A stretch of 51,785 nucleotides of DNA from an uncultured Anaerolineales bacterium (GTDB taxonomy: Bacteria; Chloroflexota; Anaerolineae; UBA4142): the NCBI GenBank assembly GCA_903825565.1, contig CAIKBD010000004.1, positions 1 to 51,785 on the forward strand, read 5' to 3'. A program made the translations under genes and the position numbers. Each line of letters begins with the position of its first letter. Position 1 is the first letter of the stretch. Below the pieces are notes generated by a model. It was given only the letters and a program-made list of their open reading frames with translations, ran no database searches and was not told where the DNA came from. Of this stretch, positions 25,008 through 33,785 are shown one piece after another.

Positions 25008-25883
25008 ATGATGAAATCATTAACCAACTCGCGCCGCCATTTTCGCCGCCGCAAATTGACGAACGCCGTGATGCTCGTCTTGTGCGCGCTGGCAACGCTC
25101 GCGGCGATTCTGCCGCTCGTGTGGATTTTGGCTTATGTCGCGCAAGAAGGCGGGCGATTTTTGAGCGTCGAATTTTTTACGCAACTGCCGACGCCGGTTG
25201 GTGTGCCGGGCGGCGGCGTGCTCAACGCGATTGTCGGTTCGGCGATGGTCGTTGCGATTGCGATTGTCATCGCCGTGCCGATCAGCATCGTCGCCGCGAT
25301 TTATGCCGCCGAACATCCGAACACACCGCTCGGCATTGCGTTACGTTTCGGCACCGATGTCTTGTCCGGTATTCCTTCGATTGTGATGGGGATTTTTGCG
25401 TACACGATCATCGTCCTGCCGCAGAAACATTTTTCCGCGTTGTCGGGCGGCATCGCGCTCGCCATCATCATGACGCCGATTGTTTTGCGTTCGACCGAAG
25501 AGATGCTCAAACTTGTGCCGCGCAGTTTGCGCGAGGGGTCGCTCGCGCTCGGCGCATCGGAATGGAAAACGATGTGGCAAGTGTTGTTGCCTGCCGCGCT
25601 GAACGGCATCGTGACCGGCATGATGCTCGGCATTGCGCGCGTCGCCGGCGAAGCCGCGCCGATGATCTTTACCGCGTTCGGCAATCCGTTTCTCAGCGCC
25701 GACCTGGATCAACCGATTGCAACATTGCCGCACACGATTTACGTCTACGCGATTTCGCCGTACAAGGATTGGCACGCCAAAGCGTGGACGACCGCGCTCG
25801 TGCTCATCGTGCTCGTGCTGGGTTTGAACATCATTGCGCGCGCGTTTACGGCGTGGCAGTTGAAGAAAATGGGTTGGCGATAA
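25008..25883 (+). CDS. pstA: Phosphate ABC transporter permease PstA
   Basis: 291-aa permease partner of PstC. Typical features are AAIYAAEHPNT, SGIPSIVMGIFAYTIIV and the EAA loop REGSLALGASEWKTM. AAGGAG is followed closely by two consecutive ATG codons (25008 and 25011), either of which may be used. An 11-bp hairpin follows the stop before pstB. Confidence 0.95.
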   Translation: MMKSLTNSRRHFRRRKLTNAVMLVLCALATLAAILPLVWILAYVAQEGGRFLSVEFFTQLPTPVGVPGGGVLNAIVGSAMVVAIAIVIAVPISIVAAIYAAEHPNTPLGIALRFGTDVLSGIPSIVMGIFAYTIIVLPQKHFSALSGGIALAIIMTPIVLRSTEEMLKLVPRSLREGSLALGASEWKTMWQVLLPAALNGIVTGMMLGIARVAGEAAPMIFTAFGNPFLSADLDQPIATLPHTIYVYAISPYKDWHAKAWTTALVLIVLVLGLNIIARAFTAWQLKKMGWR

Positions 25884-25889
25884 ACGGCT

Positions 25890-25923
25890 AGCCCCGAAAG
25901 GTTTCTAAAAATCTTTCGGGGCT
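25890..25923 (+). terminator. Hairpin between pstA and pstB
   Basis: AGCCCCGAAAG (25890-25900) pairs perfectly with CTTTCGGGGCT (25913-25923). No U-tract follows, so it may attenuate instead of fully stopping transcription into pstB. Confidence 0.55.
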
Positions 25924-25937
25924 GACTGAGGAGAATA

Positions 25938-25946
25938 TGCTATAAT
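25938..25946 (+). promoter_or_regulatory. Extended -10 promoter before pstB
   Basis: TGCTATAAT (25938-25946) is a perfect extended -10. It lies 14 bp after the pstA-pstB hairpin, which points to an internal promoter starting near 25953. Confidence 0.45.
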
Positions 25947-26037
25947 GATGACACCAAGTCTTGAAAAAAATCGCGTTCCAAAAATCAAATCGTTTCAGCG
26001 CGCACTCGGCGACAACGCGCACGTGAACGAGACGCCC

Positions 26038-26838
26038 ATGGCGACCATCAAGATGCAGATCAAGCGACTGAATTTTTATTACGGCGCGCATCGCGCGCTC
26101 GAAGCGATCAACCTCGATGTGTACGCCAATTGCATCACCGCGCTCATCGGTCCCTCCGGGTGCGGCAAGTCCACGCTCCTGCGCGCGTTGAATCGCATGA
26201 ACGATCTCGTGCCCCAGTCGCGCGCCGAAGGCGAAATTCTGCTCGACGGCGAAAACACCCTCGCGCCGAACGTGGATGTCGTCGAGATTCGTCGGCGCGT
26301 GGGCATGGTGTTTCAACGCCCCAACCCTTTCCCCAAATCCATTTACGATAACGTCGCCTACGGTCCGCGTTTGCTGGGCGTCAACAAGCGGAGCGACCTG
26401 GATGCGATCGTCGAAAAATCCTTGCGGGCGTCGGCGTTGTGGGATGAAGTGAAAGGCAAACTGCACGAATCGGGCTTGGCATTGTCCGGCGGCCAGCAAC
26501 AACGGTTGTGCATCGCGCGCACGATTGCCGTCGAACCCGAAGTGATTTTGATGGACGAACCGGCGTCCGCACTCGACCCGATCTCGACGTACAAGATCGA
26601 AGAGTTGATGCAACAATTGCGCGAGCAATTTACAATCGTCATCGTCACACACAACATGCAACAAGCCGCGCGCGCGTCCGATTACACCGCGTTCATGAGT
26701 TGGCAAATGTCCGGCGCATTGCTCGATGCAACGCGTGCGCACGCCGGGCGCATCATCGAATTTGGCGCGACGAAAAACATTTTCACCAATCCGCAAGAAA
26801 AAGAGACCGAAGATTACATCACCGGGCGATTTGGGTAA
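26038..26838 (+). CDS. pstB: Phosphate ABC transporter ATPase PstB
   Basis: 266-aa ATPase energising PstCA. Walker [10 protein letters not shown], the PstB-specific [19 protein letters not shown], signature [16 protein letters not shown] and Walker [14 protein letters not shown] are all present, as is the C-terminal [21 protein letters not shown] 26038 gives a normal-length protein (MATIKMQ...LNFYYG). In-frame ATGs at 25945 and 25948 would add 30 residues unlike other PstB and overlap the extended -10 box. The ribosome-binding site of 26038 is weak, so the start is the least certain part. Confidence 0.93.
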   Translation: MATIKMQIKRLNFYYGAHRALEAINLDVYANCITALIGPSGCGKSTLLRALNRMNDLVPQSRAEGEILLDGENTLAPNVDVVEIRRRVGMVFQRPNPFPKSIYDNVAYGPRLLGVNKRSDLDAIVEKSLRASALWDEVKGKLHESGLALSGGQQQRLCIARTIAVEPEVILMDEPASALDPISTYKIEELMQQLREQFTIVIVTHNMQQAARASDYTAFMSWQMSGALLDATRAHAGRIIEFGATKNIFTNPQEKETEDYITGRFG

Positions 26839-26885
26839 AATAGTTGGATAGTTTGATAGTTGGTTAGTGCGCTGTTGGATGCCGC
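26839..26885. repeat. TAGTTGG/ATAGTTTG word cluster
   Basis: Between pstB and phoU the words TAGTTGGA, TAGTTTGA and TAGTTGGT follow one another in register. They resemble the inverted words at 4735-4792. Confidence 0.45.
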
Positions 26886-26921
26886 ACGATTGAACTATCG
26901 CCCTATCGCACGAGGGGAATT

Positions 26922-27596
26922 ATGCCGCGCGATACATTTGAAAAATTATTGACCGATTTGAAAAATCAACTGCTCGAACTGGGGACGATGACGAGTCAGA
27001 CCATCGCCAAGGGCGTGGACGCGCTCAAGACGCGCGACCGTGTGATGGCGCAATCGCTCATCGCGCGCGATCAAGAGATCAATCGGCTACGGTACGCGAT
27101 TGAAGAGCAGGCGTACGAATTGATGGCGACGCAGCAGCCGCTCGCCAGCGACCTGCGCGAAATCATTGCGATCTTGTTGATCGCAATCGAACTGGAGCGC
27201 ATCGCCGATCACGCCAAGAACCTGGGCGAGATCGTAATTCATATGGGCGACGAACCCTTGCTCAAGCCGTTGATTGATATTCCACGCATGGCGGAGATTT
27301 GCGAATCCATGTTGGCGCAGGCGCTCGACGCGTTCGTGCGGCGCGACGCCGCCGCCGGGCGCGCCGTGTGCGAGCGCGACGACGTGATCGATCAACTCTA
27401 CCAACAAGTGTTGCGCGAACTGTTGCTGTTTATGCTCGAAGACACGCGCACCGTGACGCGCGCGATGAATTTGCTCTTCGCCGCGCACAACCTCGAACGC
27501 ATCGGCGACCGCATCACTAACATCGGCGAGCGCGTGATTTATGCCGTGACCGGCAAACTGGAAGAATTGAATACGGAAAAGGAATTGCCCGAATGA
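26922..27596 (+). CDS. phoU: Phosphate signalling protein PhoU
   Basis: 224-aa all-helical protein made of two related three-helix bundles, the PhoU fold, which links PstSCAB status to the PhoR kinase and restrains uptake. The metal/acid cluster motifs repeat as expected: LLIAIELERIADHAKNLGE in the first half and LLFAAHNLERIGDRITNIGE in the second. GAGGGG precedes ATG 26922. It follows pstB in the usual order pstSCAB-phoU. Confidence 0.95.
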   Translation: MPRDTFEKLLTDLKNQLLELGTMTSQTIAKGVDALKTRDRVMAQSLIARDQEINRLRYAIEEQAYELMATQQPLASDLREIIAILLIAIELERIADHAKNLGEIVIHMGDEPLLKPLIDIPRMAEICESMLAQALDAFVRRDAAAGRAVCERDDVIDQLYQQVLRELLLFMLEDTRTVTRAMNLLFAAHNLERIGDRITNIGERVIYAVTGKLEELNTEKELPE

Positions 27597-27603
27597 GCAA
27601 AAC

Positions 27604-27702
27604 GTGCGTAACACGCATCATTCGCTCGCCGCGCCGCCCAAACAATTCCCGGACGATCAAGCGCGCGAAATGGTGAACGAGTTTATCAGCAAAAAAGACT
27701 AA
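27604..27702 (+). CDS. Possible small protein after phoU
   Basis: A GTG at 27604 opens 32 codons ending in a sensible, soluble C-terminus (AREMVNEFISKKD). The composition looks protein-like, but no clear ribosome-binding site is seen and the family is unknown. It may be a real small protein coupled to phoU or a decayed gene end. Confidence 0.3.
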   Translation: MRNTHHSLAAPPKQFPDDQAREMVNEFISKKD

Positions 27703-27709
27703 CCGCCGG

Positions 27710-27747
27710 GCGCAACCCGGTTTCTGGCAGAACCGGGTTGCGCTTTT
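27710..27747 (+). terminator. Intrinsic terminator between phoU and phoB
   Basis: A perfect 13-bp stem, GCGCAACCCGGTT (27710-27722) with AACCGGGTTGCGC (27731-27743), is followed by TTTT. It ends 11 bp before the phoB start, leaving no room for a separate promoter. phoBR expression therefore needs read-through, or the hairpin is an mRNA-processing or attenuating element. Confidence 0.75.
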
Positions 27748-27758
27748 GTGAAACGCGT

Positions 27759-28430
27759 ATGACGAAACTTTTATTGGTCGAAGACGATCCTACTTTATTG
27801 GAAGCGCTCGCGTACAACCTCGAACGAGAGGGCTATGAGGTCGTGCGGGCGAGTGACGGTATCGCCGCACTCGATTGCGCGCGCGCACAGCAACCCGATC
27901 TCATCCTGCTCGACGTGATGTTGCCCGGTCTCGACGGGTTGACCGTGTGCCGCACGTTGCGCCGCGAGATGAGCGTGCCCATCGTTTTGCTCACCGCACG
28001 CAGCGGCGAAGTGGATCGCATCGTCGGCTTGGACACCGGCGCGGACGATTATATCGCCAAGCCCTTTTCGCTCGGCGAATTGTTCGCGCGGCTCCGCGCC
28101 GTGTTGCGCCGCGGTAGCCGCGAACCCGAAACGAAATTGCTCGCCGGCGATCTCACGCTCGATCTCGTCGCGCATCGCGCGTTGCGCGGGGGGCAATCGC
28201 TTAACCTCGCGCCGAAGGAATTCGATCTGCTCGCCGAATTGATCCGGCACAAGGGCGCGGTGCTGACCCGCGACTTGTTATTGCAACGCGTCTGGGGTTT
28301 TGATTTCGGCGGCGACACGCGCACGGTGGACGTGCACATTCGGTGGTTGCGCGAAAAAATCGAAGCCGACCCAGCCAGCCCCAAACGGATCGAAACGGTG
28401 CGCGGGCTGGGCTATCGGTTCGAGGGCTGA
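27759..28430 (+). CDS. phoB: PhoB-type response regulator
   Basis: 223-aa OmpR/PhoB-family regulator. The receiver domain (1-120) has acidic residues D9/D10, phosphoacceptor D52 in LILLDVMLPG and K101 in YIAKPFS. The C-terminal winged helix (about 128-223) has LAPKEFDLLAELIRHKG and TVDVHIRWLREKIE. It probably activates pst genes on phosphate starvation. ATG 27759 has no strong ribosome-binding site. The stop overlaps the kinase start (TGATG). Confidence 0.9.
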   Translation: MTKLLLVEDDPTLLEALAYNLEREGYEVVRASDGIAALDCARAQQPDLILLDVMLPGLDGLTVCRTLRREMSVPIVLLTARSGEVDRIVGLDTGADDYIAKPFSLGELFARLRAVLRRGSREPETKLLAGDLTLDLVAHRALRGGQSLNLAPKEFDLLAELIRHKGAVLTRDLLLQRVWGFDFGGDTRTVDVHIRWLREKIEADPASPKRIETVRGLGYRFEG

Positions 28431-29572
28431 TGGACGGCTGGCTGATTTTTGCAAGCGCGCTTGGCGGCATCGGCATCGGACTTGCCTGGGTATTCAAACG
28501 GCGCGGCGACGCGTGGCGCGCACAGGCACACGCGGCGCAACGCGAGTGCGATGCGGCGCAAGCCGAATTGCGCGGCGCGCGCGACAACTGGGAGGCGCTC
28601 GCGCAAAATCTGCGCGCGGGTGTTGTCTTGCTCGACGCGCGCGGGCGCATCACGTATGCAAACGCCGCGGCGCGCACGCTCTTTCGGCTTGAGACAGACA
28701 CCGCACGCACGTTCACCGAAATTGCCCGGGGTTGGCAACTCGAACCGCTCATCGCCGAGATTCTCGCACGCCGCGCCGAAACGCTTTCGCAAACGGTTGT
28801 GAAAAACGAGCGCGCGTTTCAAGTGACCGCACGCGCCTACGTGCAGGGCACGCTCGTGTTGCTCGAAGACATGACCGAGTTGCAACGCTTGGGACGCGTG
28901 CGCCGCGATTTCGTCGCCAACATTTCGCACGAACTCCGCACGCCGGTCGCCGCGCTACAATTGCTCGCCGACACGCTCGCGCGCGAATTGGATGCCGCCG
29001 CGCCCGCGCAAATCTGGGTCGCCAAACTGCGACATCCGATTGACGTGTTGCATCAACTCACAAGCGAGTTGATGGACCTGGCATTGATCGAGTCTGGGCA
29101 AATGCCCATCGCGCTGATCGAAATTTCCGCCGCCGACTTGTGCGCCCCGGTGCTCGCCCTTCTCGCGCCACAAGCCGAGCGCCAGCACATCACGCTCGCC
29201 GCGCACATTCCCGCCGAGTTGCGCGCGCTCGCCGACCCGCGCGGCGCGCAACGTGTGGTGAGCAACCTCGTACACAATGCGATCAAGTTCACCCCCGCAC
29301 GCGGGCGCATCGAAATGCGCGCCCACCTCGCCGGCGAGTTTGTCGAATTTGAGATCGCCGATACGGGTATTGGAATTTCGGCGATGGACTTGGCGCGCAT
29401 CTTTGAGCGATTCTATCGCGCGGATCGCGCACGCGCACAGGGCGAAACCCGCAGCACCGGGCTGGGTCTCGCCATCGCTAAACACATCGTCGAGGCGCAC
29501 GGCGGCGCAATTTGGGCGGAAAGCATCGAGGGCAAGGGTTCGACGTTTCACTTTACACTGCCGCGCGCCTAG
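28430..29572 (+). CDS. phoR: PhoR-type sensor histidine kinase
   Basis: 380-aa kinase. One N-terminal membrane helix (about 4-22) is followed by a short PAS-like segment (about 55-150, VVLLDARGRITYANAAA). The HisKA domain has H167 in ISHELRTP, and HATPase_c has N283 in HNAIKFTP and the G boxes DTGIGIS and STGLGLAIAKHIVEAHGG. A single helix with no large extracellular sensor fits PhoR kinases that receive the signal through PhoU/Pst. It is co-translated with phoB. Confidence 0.9.
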   Translation: MDGWLIFASALGGIGIGLAWVFKRRGDAWRAQAHAAQRECDAAQAELRGARDNWEALAQNLRAGVVLLDARGRITYANAAARTLFRLETDTARTFTEIARGWQLEPLIAEILARRAETLSQTVVKNERAFQVTARAYVQGTLVLLEDMTELQRLGRVRRDFVANISHELRTPVAALQLLADTLARELDAAAPAQIWVAKLRHPIDVLHQLTSELMDLALIESGQMPIALIEISAADLCAPVLALLAPQAERQHITLAAHIPAELRALADPRGAQRVVSNLVHNAIKFTPARGRIEMRAHLAGEFVEFEIADTGIGISAMDLARIFERFYRADRARAQGETRSTGLGLAIAKHIVEAHGGAIWAESIEGKGSTFHFTLPRA

Positions 29573-29632
29573 TACCGCGCTCCTCTTGACCATTCCTCCA
29601 GGTCATCTACAATTCACGTATTGGAGGTGAGT

Positions 29633-30649
29633 ATGCGTTCTCGTCCGATTCTACGCGCGCTGTTCGCGCTCGCCGCGTTCGCGCTTGTGCTCACGCCCGC
29701 CGCCGCGCGCGCCGATCCGCCGATCTATTTGCCGTTCGTCACACGAAGTGCCGCGTCCCCTGCGACAGTGGGCCCCACCCTCGGCGGTTGTCCGCTGTTT
29801 CCCGCCGACAATATTTGGAATCGGCGCATCGACGCGTTGCCCGCCCATCCGCAATCCGCCACGTTCACCAACACTATCGGCGCGGACATCGGCTTGCATC
29901 CCGACTTTGGATCAGGAACCTGGGATGGGGGTCCTATCGGGATTCCGTACAATCTCGTGCCCAGTTCGCAACCGAACGTGCCGATCACTTTTCTGTACGC
30001 CGACGAAAGCGATCCCAGCCCGTACCCGATTCCGCCGGGCGCGCAACGCGAATGGGGAAGCGATCATCACATCCTGATCATCCAGCAGAGCGCGTGCCTG
30101 CTTTACGAAGTGTACGCGGCGGAAACGAGCGACGGCGGCGCATCGTGGATGGCTGGCTCCGGCGCGCGATGGAATCTGCTCTCGCACGCGTTGCGCCCCG
30201 ACACGTGGACTTCGGCGGATGCGGCGGGCTTGCCGATGCTCCCCGGCTTGGTGCGGTACGACGAGGTTGCGGCGGGCGAGATCAAACACGCGATCCGCTT
30301 CACCTTACGCGGCACGAACGGAACGCATGTGTGGCCCGCGCGGCATCGCACGCCGAGCGCAACGCACAACGACGCCAACCTGCCGCCGATGGGACAACGC
30401 TTCCGGCTCAAAGCATCGTTTTCCGTGACCAGTTTTTCGCGCGAGACCCAGGTGATCCTCACCGCACTCAAACAGTACGGCGTGATGATGGCGGACAATG
30501 GCGCGGATTGGTACATCGGCGGCGCGCCGGACGCGCGGTGGAACAATGACACGCTCGTGAGCGAATTTCTGCGCGTGCGCGGTGGCGACTTTGAAGCGGT
30601 GGATGTTTCAAGTTTGATGATCGATCCCAACTCGGGGCAAGCCCGCTGA
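29633..30649 (+). CDS. Secreted protein of unknown function
   Basis: 338 aa, family not named. The Sec signal peptide ends AAARA around residue 27, and DPPIYLPFVTR follows at once; the same YLPF(V/I)TR block ends the FG-GAP protein at 46472. The mature chain has conserved-looking blocks rich in Trp, Asp and His (CPLFPADNIWN, WGSDHHILII, ARWNLLSHALRPDTW, RYDEVAAGEIKHAIRF, ADNGADWYIGGAPDARWN) that look like a real enzyme or binding fold. GGAGGTGA precedes ATG 29633. A strong terminator follows, so it is probably monocistronic. Confidence 0.75.
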   Translation: MRSRPILRALFALAAFALVLTPAAARADPPIYLPFVTRSAASPATVGPTLGGCPLFPADNIWNRRIDALPAHPQSATFTNTIGADIGLHPDFGSGTWDGGPIGIPYNLVPSSQPNVPITFLYADESDPSPYPIPPGAQREWGSDHHILIIQQSACLLYEVYAAETSDGGASWMAGSGARWNLLSHALRPDTWTSADAAGLPMLPGLVRYDEVAAGEIKHAIRFTLRGTNGTHVWPARHRTPSATHNDANLPPMGQRFRLKASFSVTSFSRETQVILTALKQYGVMMADNGADWYIGGAPDARWNNDTLVSEFLRVRGGDFEAVDVSSLMIDPNSGQAR

Positions 30650-30663
30650 ATCACGCCGGATCG

Positions 30664-30696
30664 AAAATCCCGTCGGCATTGTGCCGACGGGATTTT
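30664..30696. terminator. Bidirectional intrinsic terminator
   Basis: A perfect 15-bp inverted repeat, AAAATCCCGTCGGCA / TGCCGACGGGATTTT, with a 3-nt loop. It serves the secreted-protein gene and the convergent degV gene. Confidence 0.9.
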
Positions 30697-30711
30697 GAGT
30701 TGACGCGCCGC

Positions 30712-31578
30712 TCACTCTTCCACCGGGCAATAACAAATCCCGGTCGTGCCGGGACCGGTGTGCACACCCAGCGCCGGCGACAATTCCGCGATCAACGACT
30801 CGACACACGTAAAGCGCGCCGCGAACAACTCGCGAATTCTTTCCGCCTCGTCGCGCGCCGCCGCATGGACAAACGCAATTTTGATTTTGCCGAATTTGCC
30901 GACCGCCGCCTCGACCATCTCCGCCATCAAGCGATACGCTTGCGCGCGACTGCGCGCCGCACCCAGCGGCACGATCACGCCATTCTCCATACCAATCAAC
31001 GGCTTGATCTGCAAGAGCGAGCCGACGAGGTGTTTCGCCATACCGATCCGCCCACCCAGGTACAGGTACCGCAGCGTGTCCGCCGTTTGGATCATCCGCG
31101 TCGTCGGCACCATCTGCCGGAGCAAATCCACGACCTGCGCGAGCGAAGACCCTGCCAGCGCCGCGCGCGCCGCCTCGATTGCCATCCACCCCTGACACAT
31201 CGAAACATTGAGCGTATCCACGACGGCGATTTGCAAATGCGGCAACGCGTCTTGCAACATATCCTTCGCCAGTAACGCGGCTTGGTACGCCCCGCTCCCT
31301 TTCGAAGTCATGTGAATGCTGACGATCTCTCGCGCGCCGGCATCCGCCAATTGGCGATACACCTGCACGTAATCGCCGGGACCTGGGTTAGCGGTACGCG
31401 GCAGTTCTGCCGCGGTCGGCAACCACTTGAAAAACGCGTCACGCTGGATCGTTTGGAGATCGCGCAACGTTTCCGTGCCGCGATGAATATAGTACGGCAC
31501 CCAATGAATCTGCAACGCCGCGATCAATTCTTCGGGGATGCTGGCAGTGCTGTCGGTGACAATGGCTACGTTTGACAC
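30712..31578 (-). CDS. DegV family fatty-acid-binding protein
   Basis: 288-aa DegV-fold protein, a cytoplasmic fatty-acid carrier in characterised cases (FakB of Firmicutes, which presents the acid to the kinase FakA). It opens VAIVTDSTASIP, contains HMTSKGSGAYQAALLAKDM and TLRYLYLGGRIG, and ends ALGVHTGPGTTGI, all DegV hallmarks. The start is GTG 31578 with GGAGGAG about 4 nt upstream. It is divergent from the flavoprotein gene. No FakA-like kinase is nearby. A second, related copy lies at 35338-36183. Confidence 0.9.
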   Translation of the reverse strand: MSNVAIVTDSTASIPEELIAALQIHWVPYYIHRGTETLRDLQTIQRDAFFKWLPTAAELPRTANPGPGDYVQVYRQLADAGAREIVSIHMTSKGSGAYQAALLAKDMLQDALPHLQIAVVDTLNVSMCQGWMAIEAARAALAGSSLAQVVDLLRQMVPTTRMIQTADTLRYLYLGGRIGMAKHLVGSLLQIKPLIGMENGVIVPLGAARSRAQAYRLMAEMVEAAVGKFGKIKIAFVHAAARDEAERIRELFAARFTCVESLIAELSPALGVHTGPGTTGICYCPVEE

Positions 31579-31657
31579 GGGCTCCTCCCATTCGATCCTT
31601 GCCTACGCCTAGTTTATCACCGGAAACATTTTTTCGCAAAACGGCGCGCGCGCCGGG

Positions 31658-31685
31658 TTGCCTCCATTCCCAAGTCGGATATAAT
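31658..31685 (+). promoter_or_regulatory. Promoter of the flavoprotein-pxp genes
   Basis: TTGCCT (31658-31663), 16 nt, TATAAT (31680-31685). The ATG lies 40 bp downstream, with GGAGG in between. Confidence 0.6.
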
Positions 31686-31725
31686 TTGCAACCAGAATCC
31701 GATTTCAGTCGCGGAGGCAGAAGCA

Positions 31726-33012
31726 ATGATCGCGATAGACCACCTGCGCTGCAGTTATTGCGGCGGCTGTGTGAGTGTGTGTCCCGAAAACGCACTCACG
31801 CTCGCAGAAACTCGGCTCACCGTCAACGCCAATTGCACCGAGTGCGAGAATTGCGTGTTCGCGTGCCCCGTTGGCGCGTTGCATCTTCCCAGTCGAGCGA
31901 ACGCGCCACGCCCAGCGATGCGTCGGCAGTACGATGTGATCGTCGTCGGCGCGGGACCGGGCGGCGCGCTTGCCGCCGAAGTTGCCGCGCGTGCCGGGCT
32001 TGCCACCTTGCTGATCGAAAAACGCCAAGAGATCGGCTCGCCCGTCCGGTGCGCGGAAGGCGTTGGCGCGGCACAACTCGCGGAATTTATCGCGCCCGAT
32101 CCCAGATGGATCGCCGCAGAAATCTCGCAACTCGAAATTACAACGCGCGACCGCGCACGCGCACCGTTGCGCGCCAGCGGCGGACGCGGCTATGTGCTCG
32201 AACGCCGCGTCTTTGATCGCGCGCTGGCGGAACGTGCGGCGCAAGCCGGTGCAGAGGTGCGCGTTAAAACTGCCGTCACCGGCGTTCTGCGCGAAGCCGG
32301 GCGCGTGCGCGGCGTGAAAATTCGCGGCGCCGCCGGCGACGAAATCGCCATCGCCGCGCCCATCGTCATCGCGGCAGACGGCGTCGAAGCGCAAGTGGGC
32401 AACTGGGCAGGACTGGACACGCGCTTGCCGCTGTCCGACACGATGACGTGCGCGCAGTACGTTCTCGCCGGCGTAGAGATCGATCCGACGTGCACGGCGT
32501 ACACCCTGTCTCAGGAATTTGCGCCGGGCGGATACATTTGGATTTTCCCGAAAGGGCAACACACGGCGAACGTCGGGCTGGGTGTGCAAGCCGATTTGCC
32601 GCGCGCCGCCGATCCCATCCAACTGCTGACGCGTTTTATCGAAAGCCAGCCGCAACTCGCGCGCGGCGCGCCGGTAACCCAGATCGTCGGCAATGTGCCG
32701 GTCGCCCTATCGCCCGCGCGCATCGTGACGGACGGCTTGATGCTGATCGGCGATGCGGCGCGGCAAGTGGATCCGCTCACGGGCGGCGGGATCATCAACG
32801 CAATGATTGCCGGACACCTCGCCGCGCAAGTGGCGAGTGAAGCGATCCGCGCCGGCGATCCCAGCGCAAATTTTCTGCAACGCTACGCGGAACGCTGGCA
32901 GCAAACGCGCGGGCAGAAACTCGAACGCAACTATCGCTTGCGCGCCAAATTTCCAGCCGCGCAACGCAGTGACGAGCGATTCATCCAAGCGTTCGCGCTT
33001 GCGGCAAAATAA
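31726..33012 (+). CDS. Ferredoxin-fused geranylgeranyl reductase-like flavoprotein
   Basis: 428 aa. An N-terminal ferredoxin module carries two 4Fe-4S motifs (C9, C12, C15, C19 and C37, C40, C43, C47). A Rossmann FAD domain follows, with GAGPGG at 75-80, the substrate-side motif PVRCAEGV and the late FAD motif DGLMLIGDAARQVDPLTGGGI. It belongs to the geranylgeranyl reductase family, which saturates isoprenoid double bonds or reduces similar lipids. The built-in ferredoxin can feed electrons directly to the flavin. The exact substrate is unknown. It lies 17 bp before pxpA and may share its transcript. Confidence 0.88.
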   Translation: MIAIDHLRCSYCGGCVSVCPENALTLAETRLTVNANCTECENCVFACPVGALHLPSRANAPRPAMRRQYDVIVVGAGPGGALAAEVAARAGLATLLIEKRQEIGSPVRCAEGVGAAQLAEFIAPDPRWIAAEISQLEITTRDRARAPLRASGGRGYVLERRVFDRALAERAAQAGAEVRVKTAVTGVLREAGRVRGVKIRGAAGDEIAIAAPIVIAADGVEAQVGNWAGLDTRLPLSDTMTCAQYVLAGVEIDPTCTAYTLSQEFAPGGYIWIFPKGQHTANVGLGVQADLPRAADPIQLLTRFIESQPQLARGAPVTQIVGNVPVALSPARIVTDGLMLIGDAARQVDPLTGGGIINAMIAGHLAAQVASEAIRAGDPSANFLQRYAERWQQTRGQKLERNYRLRAKFPAAQRSDERFIQAFALAAK

Positions 33013-33029
33013 CAAAGGGCGGAGGCACG

Positions 33030-33785
33030 ATGCAAATCGATCTGAATTGCGACCTCGGTGAAAGTTTCGGCGCGTATCCGCTGGGCGACGATGCGGCGGT
33101 GATGCCGTTGATCACGTCCGCCAATATCGCGTGCGGCTTTCACGCCGGCGATCCCCAGGTGATGGCGCGCACGGTCCGGCTCGCGCATCAACATGGCGTC
33201 GCACTGGGGGCGCATCCCGGCTTTCTCGATCTTGCCGGCTTTGGCCGCCGCGCGCTCGACGCCACGCCCGCCGAGATCGAAAACGATGTGCTGTACCAAA
33301 TCGGCGCACTGTCCGCATTTGCGCGCGCGGCAGGCGCGACACTCGCGCACGTCAAGGCGCACGGCGCGCTGTACAATCTCGCCGCCACGCGCACGCCCAT
33401 CGCCGCCGCCATCACGCGCGCAGTCGCGCAGTTTGACGCGCAAGCGATCCTCGTCGGGCAACCTGGGTCGGCGTTGGAAAATGCGGCGCGCGACCTGGGT
33501 CTGCGGTTTGCGCGCGAAGGATTCTGTGATCGCGCATACAACCGCGACGGCACGCTCCGCTCGCGCCGCGAACCGGGCGCGGTGCTGGACGATCCACACC
33601 GCGCGGCGCAGCAAGCGTTGCAAATGGCACAAGCGCAAACCGTCACGACGCCCGAAGGCGAAACGATTCCCATGCCCGTCGAAACGCTGTGTGTGCACGG
33701 CGACACGCCCGCCGCGCTCGCCATTTTGCGTGCAGTGCGCGAAACGCTCGCGCAACACCGCATCGCCGTCGGCGCATTGCGATGA
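33030..33785 (+). CDS. pxpA: 5-oxoprolinase subunit PxpA
   Basis: 251-aa LamB/YcsF family protein. It starts IDLNCDLGESFGAYPLGDD, with ANIACGFHAGDP soon after, the family signature. Together with PxpB and PxpC it hydrolyses 5-oxoproline (pyroglutamate) to glutamate using ATP. The length is normal. Purine-rich GGGCGGAGG lies upstream of the ATG. The stop overlaps the pxpB start (ATGA), so the subunits are translated together. Confidence 0.95.
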   Translation: MQIDLNCDLGESFGAYPLGDDAAVMPLITSANIACGFHAGDPQVMARTVRLAHQHGVALGAHPGFLDLAGFGRRALDATPAEIENDVLYQIGALSAFARAAGATLAHVKAHGALYNLAATRTPIAAAITRAVAQFDAQAILVGQPGSALENAARDLGLRFAREGFCDRAYNRDGTLRSRREPGAVLDDPHRAAQQALQMAQAQTVTTPEGETIPMPVETLCVHGDTPAALAILRAVRETLAQHRIAVGALR

